DNA of 64,000 bases from Symsagittifera roscoffensis (taxonomy: Eukaryota > Xenacoelomorpha > Acoela > Convolutidae), in NCBI RefSeq assembly GCF_963678635.1, contig NC_087065.1, positions 68,045,374 to 68,109,373 of the forward strand, in the 5' to 3' direction. Below, piece after piece: positions 1 through 10,600 of this stretch. The notes under the pieces were generated by a model, which did no database searches, was not told where the DNA came from, and saw nothing but the letters and a program-made list of their open reading frames with translations. Position numbers and translations under genes: made by a program. Every line of letters starts with the position of its first letter. Positions within the stretch are counted from its first letter, which is position 1.

Positions 1-99
1 ATCCATCGCTAGATTCAAAGCTTGGATTTTGTGCGCCCGCTGGTCTCTGACAAAACAAAATTTTTTTCTTCGGTTTATAATTGGTCGCTGGTTCGCTAA

Positions 100-578
100 T
101 TATACCCGCGTGGTCGGTTGGTAAAAAGAGACATCAAAGGTGTAAGTCGATTTGTAGTAAGCTGGGTGAGTTGTGAATATGAAATCTAATTGCGAGTTTT
201 TGTGGGTCTTGCCATGGTAGAGACTGTCTAGAGCTGTTGCCTCTGTGATCAGCTTGACGTCAAAATCATTGAAATCACCAGCCAGAGTAATAACTGTCTC
301 CACGTCTTCAGATAGATGCTGATCATACACTGAAAGAATGTGTTCTGTATAGAGATCGACTTTGTTGACGGATAGGGGTAGTATGCAGCTCCAAACACAA
401 ACTTGTTCCGCTGCAGGACTGTTGAGAACCATAGCATTTCGGTGCCTTGACTCTCGTACTCCAGTAGCGTAAGCTCAATTGGAGTTTTCACATATGCTGC
501 TACGCCTCCGCCGTGACTTTTTTCAGAACTGTCAGTGTTTCTGTCTTTCCGAACAAGTGTGTACTTTGAGATACACAC
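100..578 (-). pseudogene. LINE ORF2 endonuclease domain remnant
   Basis: Two overlapping minus-strand frames together cover an exonuclease-endonuclease-phosphatase domain. The frame 249-578 has HGGGVAAYVK, the strand that precedes the active site. The frame 100-432 has LAGDFNDF, containing the catalytic Asp and Asn of the GDFN motif, and a later SQLDFIF motif. The switch between frames within about 370-430 shows decay. The domain would nick target DNA during retrotransposition. Confidence 0.65.
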
Positions 579-750
579 AAGCTGAGTCGATACTTTTGTT
601 CAGCCAAATTTCTGTCACTAGACAGATATCTACAGACTTCTGGTACAGATCAAGACTTAAACTTGTTGAAGCTCCAGGTTTTTTGAGGGATCTTGTATTT
701 ATCAGCATTATCTTGCATTTGAATGACTTTTGAGAGGTACTACTTGTTAG

Positions 751-1077
751 TCATTGTGCCGGAGTCCATTGCCCGTCACTCTTGACTTCCAATTGCAGCT
801 TTCTGATTCTTAAATTATTCCTGCTTTCTCCATTCAGGATTAACTCTTTTCTTTTCTTTAGAGCAGCTTGCTCGAGTTCAACTTCTTTATCAGAAAGATC
901 AGGCGAAAGAAAAATCTTTTTTTCATAGTTTCTCAGTTTGGCCAGAGATGCCAAAACCATCCGCTTGGTGAAGGAAGAGTCTAGGGTAACCAAAATTGTT
1001 CTTGTTCTTCCCTCAGCTGGAAGTCCCAATCTACGAACATCAAGTATCTTTCCCTCAACTTCCATATGATCAAGCAA
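751..1077 (-). pseudogene. LINE ORF1 fragment, RRM-like nucleic-acid-binding protein
   Basis: This is a 108-codon open stretch of the LINE ORF1 described for 1-1400. It covers the C-terminal half of the RRM-like fold and a charged helix (residues about 50-90). The conserved N-terminal part lies just upstream in the same frame but is separated by a TAG stop near 1093. ORF1 proteins of this type bind the element RNA; that role is known for the family and inferred here. Confidence 0.6.
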
Positions 1078-1579
1078 TTTTTGTGCCTCTTCCTAGTCAT
1101 TTTTCATCATTTCATTCATAAGCCTGCAGGGCTCAGGCAAGCCTCGTAAACGCACTACTCCATCATCTGCTGGTCTGCTTTCTTGTGCCGGAGACACTCG
1201 TGCACGAGCGCTATCAGCTGCTTCTGCGATGTTCGTTGCACTCGTCCCAACAGTAAGTTCTCTCATTGATTCTTTAATTCCGTCTACGATGTCTGCTTTC
1301 CAGCTAGTTTCTACTCCAGGTGTGTCTCGACAAACGCTCTTTTCAGATCAACCACTGTTTGACTCATTTCAGCAATACTCTCGTTTATTTCTTCTCTTTT
1401 TTTCTTTTCCTTCCCGAAAAAAAAGGTTCATCTGGGCAATGGTCAGATTCGAACCAACAATTTCTGCCGTCACCGGCAAATTCGTTACCTCCAGGCTAAG
1501 TTGGCCCGGATACATCTTGAAATCATTTGTTTTTGCTGCGCGTGTTTGTTTATTTTTTATCGGCCCGATGATCTAATTT

Positions 1580-2110
1580 TGAACACTCCCCTCCGCACTT
1601 AAAACTAATTTCAAATTCTTTGGAAAAATATCAGTTTTTCTCAAAAGCTTTTACTGATTTTCAAAAATGGGTATCAATTGAAAGACCGCATACTCCCCTG
1701 TGTGCCTGTTTATTCCCCTAGTCTCTTTTTACTTGACCCCTCTATCTACAGCCTTCGGAAAAGCCTGTGGGGGAGTTTTTACCCCAGATTTTTTAACGTT
1801 TTCTCAAAGAATACCCCTCTTAAATGAAATTTGTTTTAAACGAAAAGCGTTCTGCATGAGCTTTTCGAAAAGCTCTCTGGATGAGCGGCTGCACCGAAAT
1901 TTTTTTAACACATTAAGTTATGGCCCTCGGAATACTCAAATTTTTGATTTTCGACAGTTTTTCAAACTTTCTTAATATTCTCGAAAACTACCCAGCCTCA
2001 TTAGAGATTGTGTTCAATTGAAATTACAGGTTGAAAGAATCCCTTCTGCACTAGCGGCTTTGCCCTACTTTTTCGCAGGAAAGATTATGGATTTAGAAAT
2101 TTTTTTATCC
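1580..2110. repeat. Dispersed repeat shared with 50100-51010
   Basis: Both places contain the same run of features: a CTAGTCTCTTTTT segment, then ATCTAC...CCTTCG.AAAAG, then CTGTGGGGG, and about 200 bp later TTATGGCCCTCGGAATA-like text. The copies have diverged and contain no open frame. A related, weaker copy seems to be present around 41220-41600. Confidence 0.55.
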
Positions 2111-3895
2111 GTTTCGACCATTTTTTTATAAACTGCTTTAATGTTTTAAATTCCAAACAATCAAATCTGAGATGCTAAGTTCAAATGAAAAAACTGGTTG
2201 CGATAATGGTTCTTGCAGAAGCGGCGGCTCCCTAATTTTGTAGGAGAATTGCAATCACCCTGGAATAATTGATTATCTCAATTTTTTTTAATTTTCTCAC
2301 TTATTTTAGTAGAGAAACAACAAACAAATTTGTTTAATATCAATTAAATATCACCAGTTTTAGCTGGACCTGCTAGTTATTTTGTATCTAGAGATACAAA
2401 AATATTGGTTCACCTAGTTTTTAAACATTTAAAAATCTTTCGACATTTGTTTTTTTTTGGTGTTGAATCGTAAAAAATTGGTATTACTTTTTTGCTGATG
2501 GTTTTCGGCTTTATGCTTGCCGATTAAGTTCTCGGTTTTTGTGTATACCACCCCGCATTTTAATGGAGATATAATTTATGAGATCGATAAGTTTCAGTCG
2601 ACAAATTATTAAAAGCTCAAAATGAACCCCACTTGGAGGTCTATGAAAACCTTAAACAAGTTTAAGGCTTTTTTTCCCGTTTCCTCCACCTTCTAAAGTT
2701 GCTTTTTACGATAGGGTTATTCAAATAAGTCTTACCGTTTTTTTTTTTGTCTCCCACATAAATTCAAACAGATAACTAGCTGTCTAGCATTGAACGATGA
2801 GTTCCCCACCTTTTTCTGTTTCTTGATTTTGCTACATTCCACATGCGTTCAACTTTGTTTTTACATGCTCCAGTTTTTGGATCTTTGAAGCTTAGAATGA
2901 CTAGTTTCCTTCTCCGGTTTTTGTTCAATTTTTGAATAACTTTTCTGTTCGTCAGAAATGTTTGTTCTTTTGTCGTCGAGTGATGATTCATTACTTGGAA
3001 TCATTTTTTTTTCCATTTTGTTATACAGCATACAGAAAGGGTTCAGCGGTTTCCCTTCAAGTTCCGCCAAAAACCCATTGCTCTTTGACAGCATGGCCAC
3101 AATTATACTTTCTGTTTGTAAAAAGACGCTCGTCTTGCTTTACAATTTGTCAACTCCCCAATTTTCAAAGGATTAGTTTGTAAAAGATATCTCATACCTT
3201 TTTTGGCAAAACGCAACATTTGTGTGTTCATTTGCTCAACAGTAAATCAGTAAAATGAATTTGCTTTATGATAGATGATAGATGTGCCCCATGAAACCAA
3301 GTTCCGCTTTTTAGTTGGGATAGATGTCTGCACTTTTTTGTATTACATTGTCATCCATTTCAGTTCAGTGTAATTTCATCATAGACCACATTTATTACAG
3401 CATCTCTCTGCATGTAACAATCCTTTTTAACTTTTAAATTGATAAAGTCAGTTTTATCTTGTATAACGTTGTTCGGCTCTCTTCCAGTTTCCCACCCCCT
3501 TGTTAAATTACAAAACAAAGATGTTCATAAATTGTTCATATGGCAATTTGCATGTTAGAAATGTTGTAGAAATTTGTTCACCTGTTCACGCTGACACGTT
3601 TTATTGCAGTTTATAACATGAAAAGCCATTTTAATTAGACTTTCATGTAATGAATTTCAGAAAAAATTAAAGGGGGGAACTGGAAAAGAGCACGTTGTTC
3701 AACTCTATGAAGTTCATTTTGGAGCTTTTTCAATTTTTTTAAGCAGAAAGTTAGAAAAAAATGCAACTTCCGGTCACTTAGACATCCTTGTGAAAAGTTT
3801 GATGTTAATTGGATTAAAAAAACGGAAATTTGCTTTGCGAGGGGGACAAGGGAAAAGAGCGAAATTTAAACATTCATAACTTTCGATTTTAAGAA
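1580..3895. other. Intronic or intergenic DNA with one dispersed repeat, no gene
   Basis: AT-rich DNA with many short homopolymers. The part 1580-2110 is a copy of a dispersed repeat also present at 50100-51010 (see repeat entry). No exon of the neighbouring RBM39-like gene could be recognised here. Confidence 0.5.
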
Positions 3896-4345
3896 AAATG
3901 AGCGAAGTATAGGTCTCAGTGATATGTTTTTGTTTTGTGAGGAAAAAGTCATGGAATTTGTTCTCGCTCAATTTTGATTTTTCGCAGTTTGACTTTTGAT
4001 TTTTTAAGTTCACTTCATTTCGTTTGTTAAAAAGAGGGCAAACTTCCCTATTGAACAGCGCAAATGTAAAGGTCACGAAAAATTGATCGACTTCTAATTT
4101 CGAAAATGAAATTTAATGATCAGATTACCAAGCTAAAAAAAATTATGATCCAGTTTTCTCAATTTTTGGAAGTTTTGTCAAAAATGTTTGGAAATTTTGT
4201 CAAAAAAAGATCAAACATAATTTGTTTGTGAAATTCAAAGAGCTTTAAGGGCATATATTTTTTCCTTAAAATTCGTCAGTTTTTTCTGTTTCCTTGCGTT
4301 CATTACTCTTTTCCAACTGTCAGTTGGCTATGTTTTAGTATTTTC
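3896..4345 (+). repeat. Dispersed 400-bp repeat family, copy 1
   Basis: Member of a family with at least seven copies in the window, all on the plus strand. Landmarks in order: a GGTCACGAAAAA..GATCGACTTCTA block, a CCAGTTTTCTCAA block, TTCAAAGAGCTTTAAGGGCAT, and a 3' end reading CAACTGTCAGTTGGCTATG. There is no coding potential. Confidence 0.7.
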
Positions 4346-4429
4346 TAGTTATTTCTTCAACGTAACATTGTTCGAAGTCCTCTTCGATAGTTTTATAGTG
4401 TTTGGTCGTTGTAATCCTATACTTTTTAA

Positions 4430-4470
4430 TCGCAAGTGGTGCCAAGCTCAGCTTCGCCGCGTCTGCAAAG
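4430..4470. repeat. SINE-tail hairpin fragment
   Basis: The text CAAGTGGTGCCAAGCTCAGC followed by TTCGCCGC matches the GCGAAGC..GCTTCGCC hairpin at the 3' end of tRNA-derived SINEs further right (39405, 56938). Similar fragments lie at 26055-26092 and 55752-55790. Confidence 0.5.
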
Positions 4471-4589
4471 TTATGAAATTAATATATCCTTTTATTTTTG
4501 CCCATTGAATCTCTGTCGACTGTTTTTGGAGCGGTTCAATTCTTAGTAGGTTGTTATTGTAGTTTAGTGACACTTAATTTTTCATTTAG

Positions 4590-4691
4590 ATAGTGGACGT
4601 CCGTATCATTGGAGAGCGAAGTCGCCACAAGTCGAGGTCTTCGAAAGGTGTCGCATACATAGAGTTCGACAACATCAACGCAGTTCCAAAG
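4590..4691 (+). CDS. RBM39: RBM39-like exon (RRM1 second half)
   Basis: 34 codons, phase 0 at both ends. The acceptor is TTCATTTAG and the donor AAG|GTATTA. It encodes the beta2-beta3 region of RRM1 with RNP1 residues SKGVAYIEF. Confidence 0.88.
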
Positions 4692-7600
4692 GTATTACAG
4701 GGATCCTCTAGTATGTATTTATACGTGAGATACCATTGTCACTATAATTGTTCTCGAACCGTAATGGAGTTCTCAGTTTAGTGTACTTGCTTCAGTGCTA
4801 TGCAGCGCTGATATAAATTAACTGGACACGAACAAAAATTTAACGGCTTTATTTTCAATTTGGGTTAAGATAACACAAAAAATGAAGAGAACAAAAATTG
4901 CTTAGAGCTTCACCAGAATTAATATAGTCCAGTATAATTCGCAGCTGGACTATATTTTCGAAATTCGCAGCCAAAATATTCCCCAAAATTTGGTCATTTT
5001 GATTAAGTTAATCGCGAGTTACCTTGAAACTTCCAAGTTAATTGATGAGAAAGTTATAACAAAAGAAGCCTCTTACTCAGTTCGACAAAGTTTTAGAACG
5101 ATAAATTTTCAAAATATCTTTATAAGAGAATATGTTTTTGTTTGATAGCCATAAAAGGTCATAAAAGTCTTTGCTTAAAACAAATATCAAACGTTTTGCG
5201 CAAAATTTTGAAATTTTTACCTTGTAAAACTTTGTTGGGCTGTGTAAGAGGCTTCTTTTGTTGCAACTCTCTCATCAATTAACTCGGTAATTTCAATGTA
5301 ATTGCGTAATTCTTGATTAACTAAAAAACTCAAAATGATCCATTTTTGGGGGAAAATGTTGGCTGCGAATTTCGAAAAAAAATTTCACCATAATAATTCT
5401 GGTGAAATTCTAAGAAACTTTTGTTCTCTTCACTTTTTGTCTAATCTTAACCCAATTTCAGAGAAGCCGTAAGTTTCAATTTTTTTTCGTTTAGTCCGTA
5501 TAATTTAAATCAGCACTGTTACGTAAGCTTAAAATGATAAATATTAGGTCTCTGTAAGAGGGGCGTGAAACCGCTTAATGAACGATATCATTTTGGGAAC
5601 CTATAGATTCTAAGGAAGCTATGGATAACATACCTTGAGTTTTGAAAGATACATTATAAAGACTGTGAGGAGTGTTAGGTAACGGCCTAAAATAAGTGGA
5701 CATATAATGAATCGAGAAAGTTTTAGTGAATCAACTGTTGTTTCTACATCGCTGGCCTTGATTGCTTCAATTTCAACGGAGTTTAGTCGAGTTCCCTGGA
5801 AAAGAGTAAGTTAAACTGGGGAGACGCGCTTACACTTAGGAAGTTAAAAATGATACTTATGCTCATAGCGAACTTATGGTTTTGAGAGGTTGACTTATTG
5901 TGAGTTCTGTGCTGATATTGTTTTTCGTTTAGGACCCACTAATCTCTCATCTCAAGGCTGAAATCGGAGACTTTCGAAATTAAACGGTAATGCAAAGGTC
6001 TGATTGACGGCAGTGTTTCAAGCATGATAGGTTTAAATCTGAAACATTTCTCAAATCGCAACTCAAAAGTATCAAGCGTTGCTCTTTCAGGTCAGCAGGG
6101 AAACTGATTCGTGAAGTTAACGCAGTTGCCGGGAGCTTCTCGCAATATCACCGGGCGAAGAACTCAAACGACTCTCGTAATTAGTTCAGTCCTAATTGTC
6201 ATTAATAATTATTTTTTTCATGTTTAGGCTGTAAATCTGAGCGGACGGAAAATCTTGGGAATCCCAATTGTAGTTCAGCAGAGCCAAGCAGAAAAGAATA
6301 GAATTTACTGTAACACGAGTCAGACTTTTCACGGGGGCTATACTCACGGACCTACTAAAGTGATGGTGAGCAATCTGCACCCCCAGATTACTCAGGAGAT
6401 GCTGGGGAAAGTGTTCAAACCTTACGGCAGTTTGGATCACGTCGAGCTGATGAAAGATGTTTCGGGTGACAGCAAAGAGTACGGATTCGTTTTTGTGAGT
6501 TGATAGTTTTATAAGTCGAGTACTTATTTACTGCAGACGAAGCTTTATTTGATTCCATAGAATACATCGGGTTTTTTCTCTTTTAAAATTTTTTCTGGTT
6601 TCAATTGATGTTTAGAAAGAAAATGAATTTAAGATCGTGGTTCCTTTTGGAATCTGTTTTGAAAAAGAAAGAATGTTGTATCTTTTGTGAGAAGGTCGTT
6701 TATATGTCAGGTATTATTTCCTCGAATCAACCGTACAATCCACACCAGTAGTATGCATATAGTGCGTTAGGATCGGGGGGGGGGGTTGTCATACATGGAT
6801 GACCATTAGGTATAAATCATAATGGTCACCATGTATTAAATGATCAGCAATGGTCACCATGTAATAATCCTAATTGTCACCACATATAATTTTATACCCA
6901 ATAGTCCTCATGTAAAACTTCGGTATATTATTGAGTATTCCCACTGAACGTTGTGGTTACATGTTTGGAGCGGGAAAGGATTTGCCAAATCTTTGTTCTG
7001 AAACCAGCCGGAGTGTTTAACTGCGCTATAGACTGTTTGCTCAATTCTTCTTAAAACTTTGATTCAAACTCAAATTACATACAAATACATACAAAAGTAT
7101 GCTTAAGACACTATCGCTTAAATGAAAATGTTTATATCCCAGATTAACTGAGTTCCAAAGCTGAACAAAATCTCGCACTTAAATACACACTAAACGCGGA
7201 ATAAACGGTAGGTCAAATTTTATGTACAGACAATTCTCATATTAAATAACTGAATTTTATTTACTATTCAAAAGTTAATGTGGTGTTTTTTGTGTTTTAA
7301 TCTATTCGTCGATTTTTTGACCGTGGTTCTTCTACTTCAACTGCTTCATAATCGAAAAACGAATCGTTGAAGAATGACGACTCGTCCTCATCGGAAGTAT
7401 TGGCCTCCAGATCCGCGATATCCCCGCTATCAATATCACTGTCGTTGGTTTCTGCTGCCCGAATCAGACCGGGGTCTGGAGTTTGCCAACTGCTATTGAC
7501 CTGGTCCATCAGTTGTCGAAGCGAGCGATGTGGTTGTGTGTTCTCAACAGCAAAACTATCCTCAGAGTATTCATCATCAATTTCCGGATGGTCCCAATTA

Positions 7601-10600
7601 ATGTTTTGAGTGTTAGCGAATTCTTCAGACACCCCATCTAGGAAATCGTCACAATCCCACGACACTGGCTGTTGACGATCTTCAAAAAATGGCATCCATT
7701 TTTCCAAATCGTCATCATCGGTTGGGTCAGAATTAACAGCGGCTGTGTTGTCATCACTATCATCAATGCCAATCACAGTTTGACCCAAGATGTTTTTGTG
7801 ACCGTAGGGAAGAGTCTGCTGACCATCATCGAGGATGTAGCGTTTGTCATCAAAAGCTGATAACGATGTTTTCGTCGAAGTCACTGTTTGCAGATTGTGT
7901 GACTCGGATGCGATTCGACTGTTTTCAGTTTTGAATAACGAGCCAGAGGTCAAGGTGTCTCGATATCGCTGATGGCTCAACATCTTCTGAGCAGCTTTCG
8001 ATACACCCTTCGCCGATAATTTTCTGCAATCTATAAATATAATTATATGATTTCTAATCAATTTTTTGATGATCACTAATGTGTGGTGGTAAAAAAAGAA
8101 CCAAATGCAATCTGTGGTTTTGTGTTTTTTAGGAGCTACATCATGTTAACTTGAAGGTCAGGTGCAACAAAAAAAAATGACATGAAGGCCAGGTGTGACC
8201 TTAAAAATTAGTCATCATTAAAAAAATCGACCAACACAAAAAAAAAAATCCCAAAAAAAATTAAAAAATTTTTTTGCAAAAAAAAAAAAAACACTTTTTC
8301 GCCCGAAAAATTTTTCGAAAAAAAAAATTTTTTTTTTCCAAAAAAAAAAAATTGTCCACAAAAAAAAAATCGTCCGCAAAAAAAAAAATCGCCCACAAAA
8401 AAAAAAAAAAAAATTTCGCCCACAAAAAAAAAATCGCCCACAAAAAAAAATTTTTTTCGCCCACAAAAAAAAAAAAAAAAATTTCGCCCACAAAAAAAAA
8501 TCGCCCACAAAAAAAATTTTTTTCGCCCACAAAAAAAAAATTTTTTCGCCCACAAATAGAAATTGCTTTCCAAAAAAAATTCCACAAAAAATCAAAATTT
8601 TTTGAAATTCGTGCTCACAAATAAGGCAAATAGAAATTAATTAATTACCTCTGGACAAAATGGAATAAAGCTTGGGTTTGAGGGATATAAACTCGGTTAT
8701 AATGTCTCCTGGAAACTCATCCTTGAATTTTAAAACAACCATTTTGTTTTTTGGGTCGTAGAGATGGTGGTTCTTCGGGTAATTTGACAAGTCAAGTTCA
8801 TTCAAAATATTCCTTTTTTCGGAAATTTCTCGGTATAAATCTTCACTTTTGACTTGGTACAGGAGACTGTCTGTATCAGAATACAGTAGTTGACATTCAA
8901 AATTTGGTTTCATTATATCGTAATGAAATTTATACATGTGAAACTTTGCTAACTCAAGAACACTAGCTCCCACAATTGTTGGAACATCCCAATAGATTTT
9001 TGTTGGGTTCGAAGTGAACGCTGCCAAGTTTTCTCCAAAAATTTTGTAGGATTTAAATTCGAATGCACTAATTTCTCGCAAAGCGGCATGATAATCTCTA
9101 ACTATTCGAACAAGCATCCGTTTGCGCTTCGACTCGCATGTTTTCCCATAAGCACAATTGTTCAGTAGTTTGTACAAATCCTCCTCAAATTTATTTCTAG
9201 CTTGTTGTCGTTTAGTCGTGTTCAATGTGATGTATGGTTCTAACCATGCTTCTTGTTCAAACTTCAGCACACGGTGCACTTTTTTAACTTTAAGTCCCAA
9301 CCTAACAAACAATTGCAATAGTTTGTAATGAATTGTATAGTTTGACTTGTCATGCAGCGTCTGCAGTAACTTTTTGGTCTTTCCAATTGAACGTCTTGCA
9401 ATGTCTTGATTTTTCATCTGCTCGAGTAAATTCGTTTGGTAGGGACTCAACCAATCCTGGGGTACACTTTCTTTAGTAGGAGCTAAAGGGTAATCTTGAT
9501 GATCCTCATGCAGTTCTTCTGGGTACTCGAGATCAACTTCCAATATAAATCCAATCAAAGAGTCTTCAGTCATGTTGAGGATTTGGTTCACAATCACCTC
9601 GTCTTCTATATGCTCTATTAACTCAAAGTTACGCACCGGTAATTTCTCCGTTTGCATGACGCCGCCATAGAGGTTATTTGCATCGATCATAAACCCGTAG
9701 GTGCTAGGTTGATCTGGGTTGAAGTCGGGGCATTCTTTGTTGTTGGCTTTGAAAAAGCGACTATGGAACACGGATGCAGTGCCACCTCGCATCATATTCT
9801 CGACCATTTCGAGATGCCTGCGGTCTGATAAAAGCTGAACATTCGAGTCTTTGCAGATACGTTTGAAGGCGTCTCCAGCTAAGTTTGAAGCACTAAAATG
9901 GTGCGCGCAGTCCAGACCATAAGTTTGGTGACTAATTTGTCGAAATTCTTCAAAGACGCAAGCAAGAAGGAGTGTATCACACTTGAGATACAAGTTGTGA
10001 TAATCCTCCAAGTTTTGACATTTGAACATTCTAAAAACTTTCCTTGCATGCTCCAGATCCGCTTGTGAAACTGCAACTTTTCCTCCATTCAAAACATCGG
10101 ACCAATTTTGCAAAGGAGGCAATTCTTTTTCTGCAAATTTTTCTCTTTTGGTCATGTACGAATAAGGGTAGAAACCTTTTTGTCGTATCAGACACCGTTG
10201 CTCCTCCGTCTCGTTTGCAAAATACTTGTTCAAAACTGACATTTTTTCCGCTGGTAGATTATCAACCAATTTTTGCAAGGAAGAATTCAAAAACTTGCAT
10301 GAGTCAATAAATCTGAGGTATTCAAAAACTTTTTGCTCGGATCCGTTTTTCCTTTTTATAGTTTTAATTAGGACTCCAATGCTTAACGATATATATTTTT
10401 CGTCGGTGCTAGGTATAACACTCATTGTACTTGTTGGCTCGCATTCATGCAATGCGAGACAAATGTGGTGAAGGTCATAGTTCTGGATGTTATGTCCAAT
10501 GACTGGGGTGAAATTTACAGTTCGTCTTGCGAGGTTGCATTTTTCATGTGCCCATCCCAAAAATTTTCCAGAAAAATGGCAATGGTCAAGACATTTTTCG

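Larger units (their letters stand above)
1..1400 (-). mobile_element. Decayed non-LTR retrotransposon (ORF1 plus endonuclease part of ORF2)
   Basis: Read on the minus strand, an ORF1-like segment (about 1250 down to 751) is followed by an apurinic-type endonuclease segment (578 down to 100). The ORF1 part has an RRM-like core: a RLRGLPE strand, then a TILVTLDSSF strand, then a lysine-rich helix, as in ORF1 proteins of L2/CR1-type LINEs. It carries an in-frame stop near 1093. The endonuclease has the GGGVAAYVK and AGDFND motifs, but they lie in two frames that switch around 370-430. The element runs off the left edge, so the reverse transcriptase is not seen. It is a dead copy; the clade is not certain. 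Confidence 0.75.

Noticed and set aside
1229-1576. 115-codon plus-strand frame
   Set aside because: Antisense to the LINE ORF1 region; no protein family match.
8208-8624. Several overlapping open frames of 108-125 codons on both strands
   Set aside because: They are translations of A/T homopolymers and the TCGCCCACA minisatellite (Phe- or Lys-only text); the segment is better explained as an intron of the polymerase gene.
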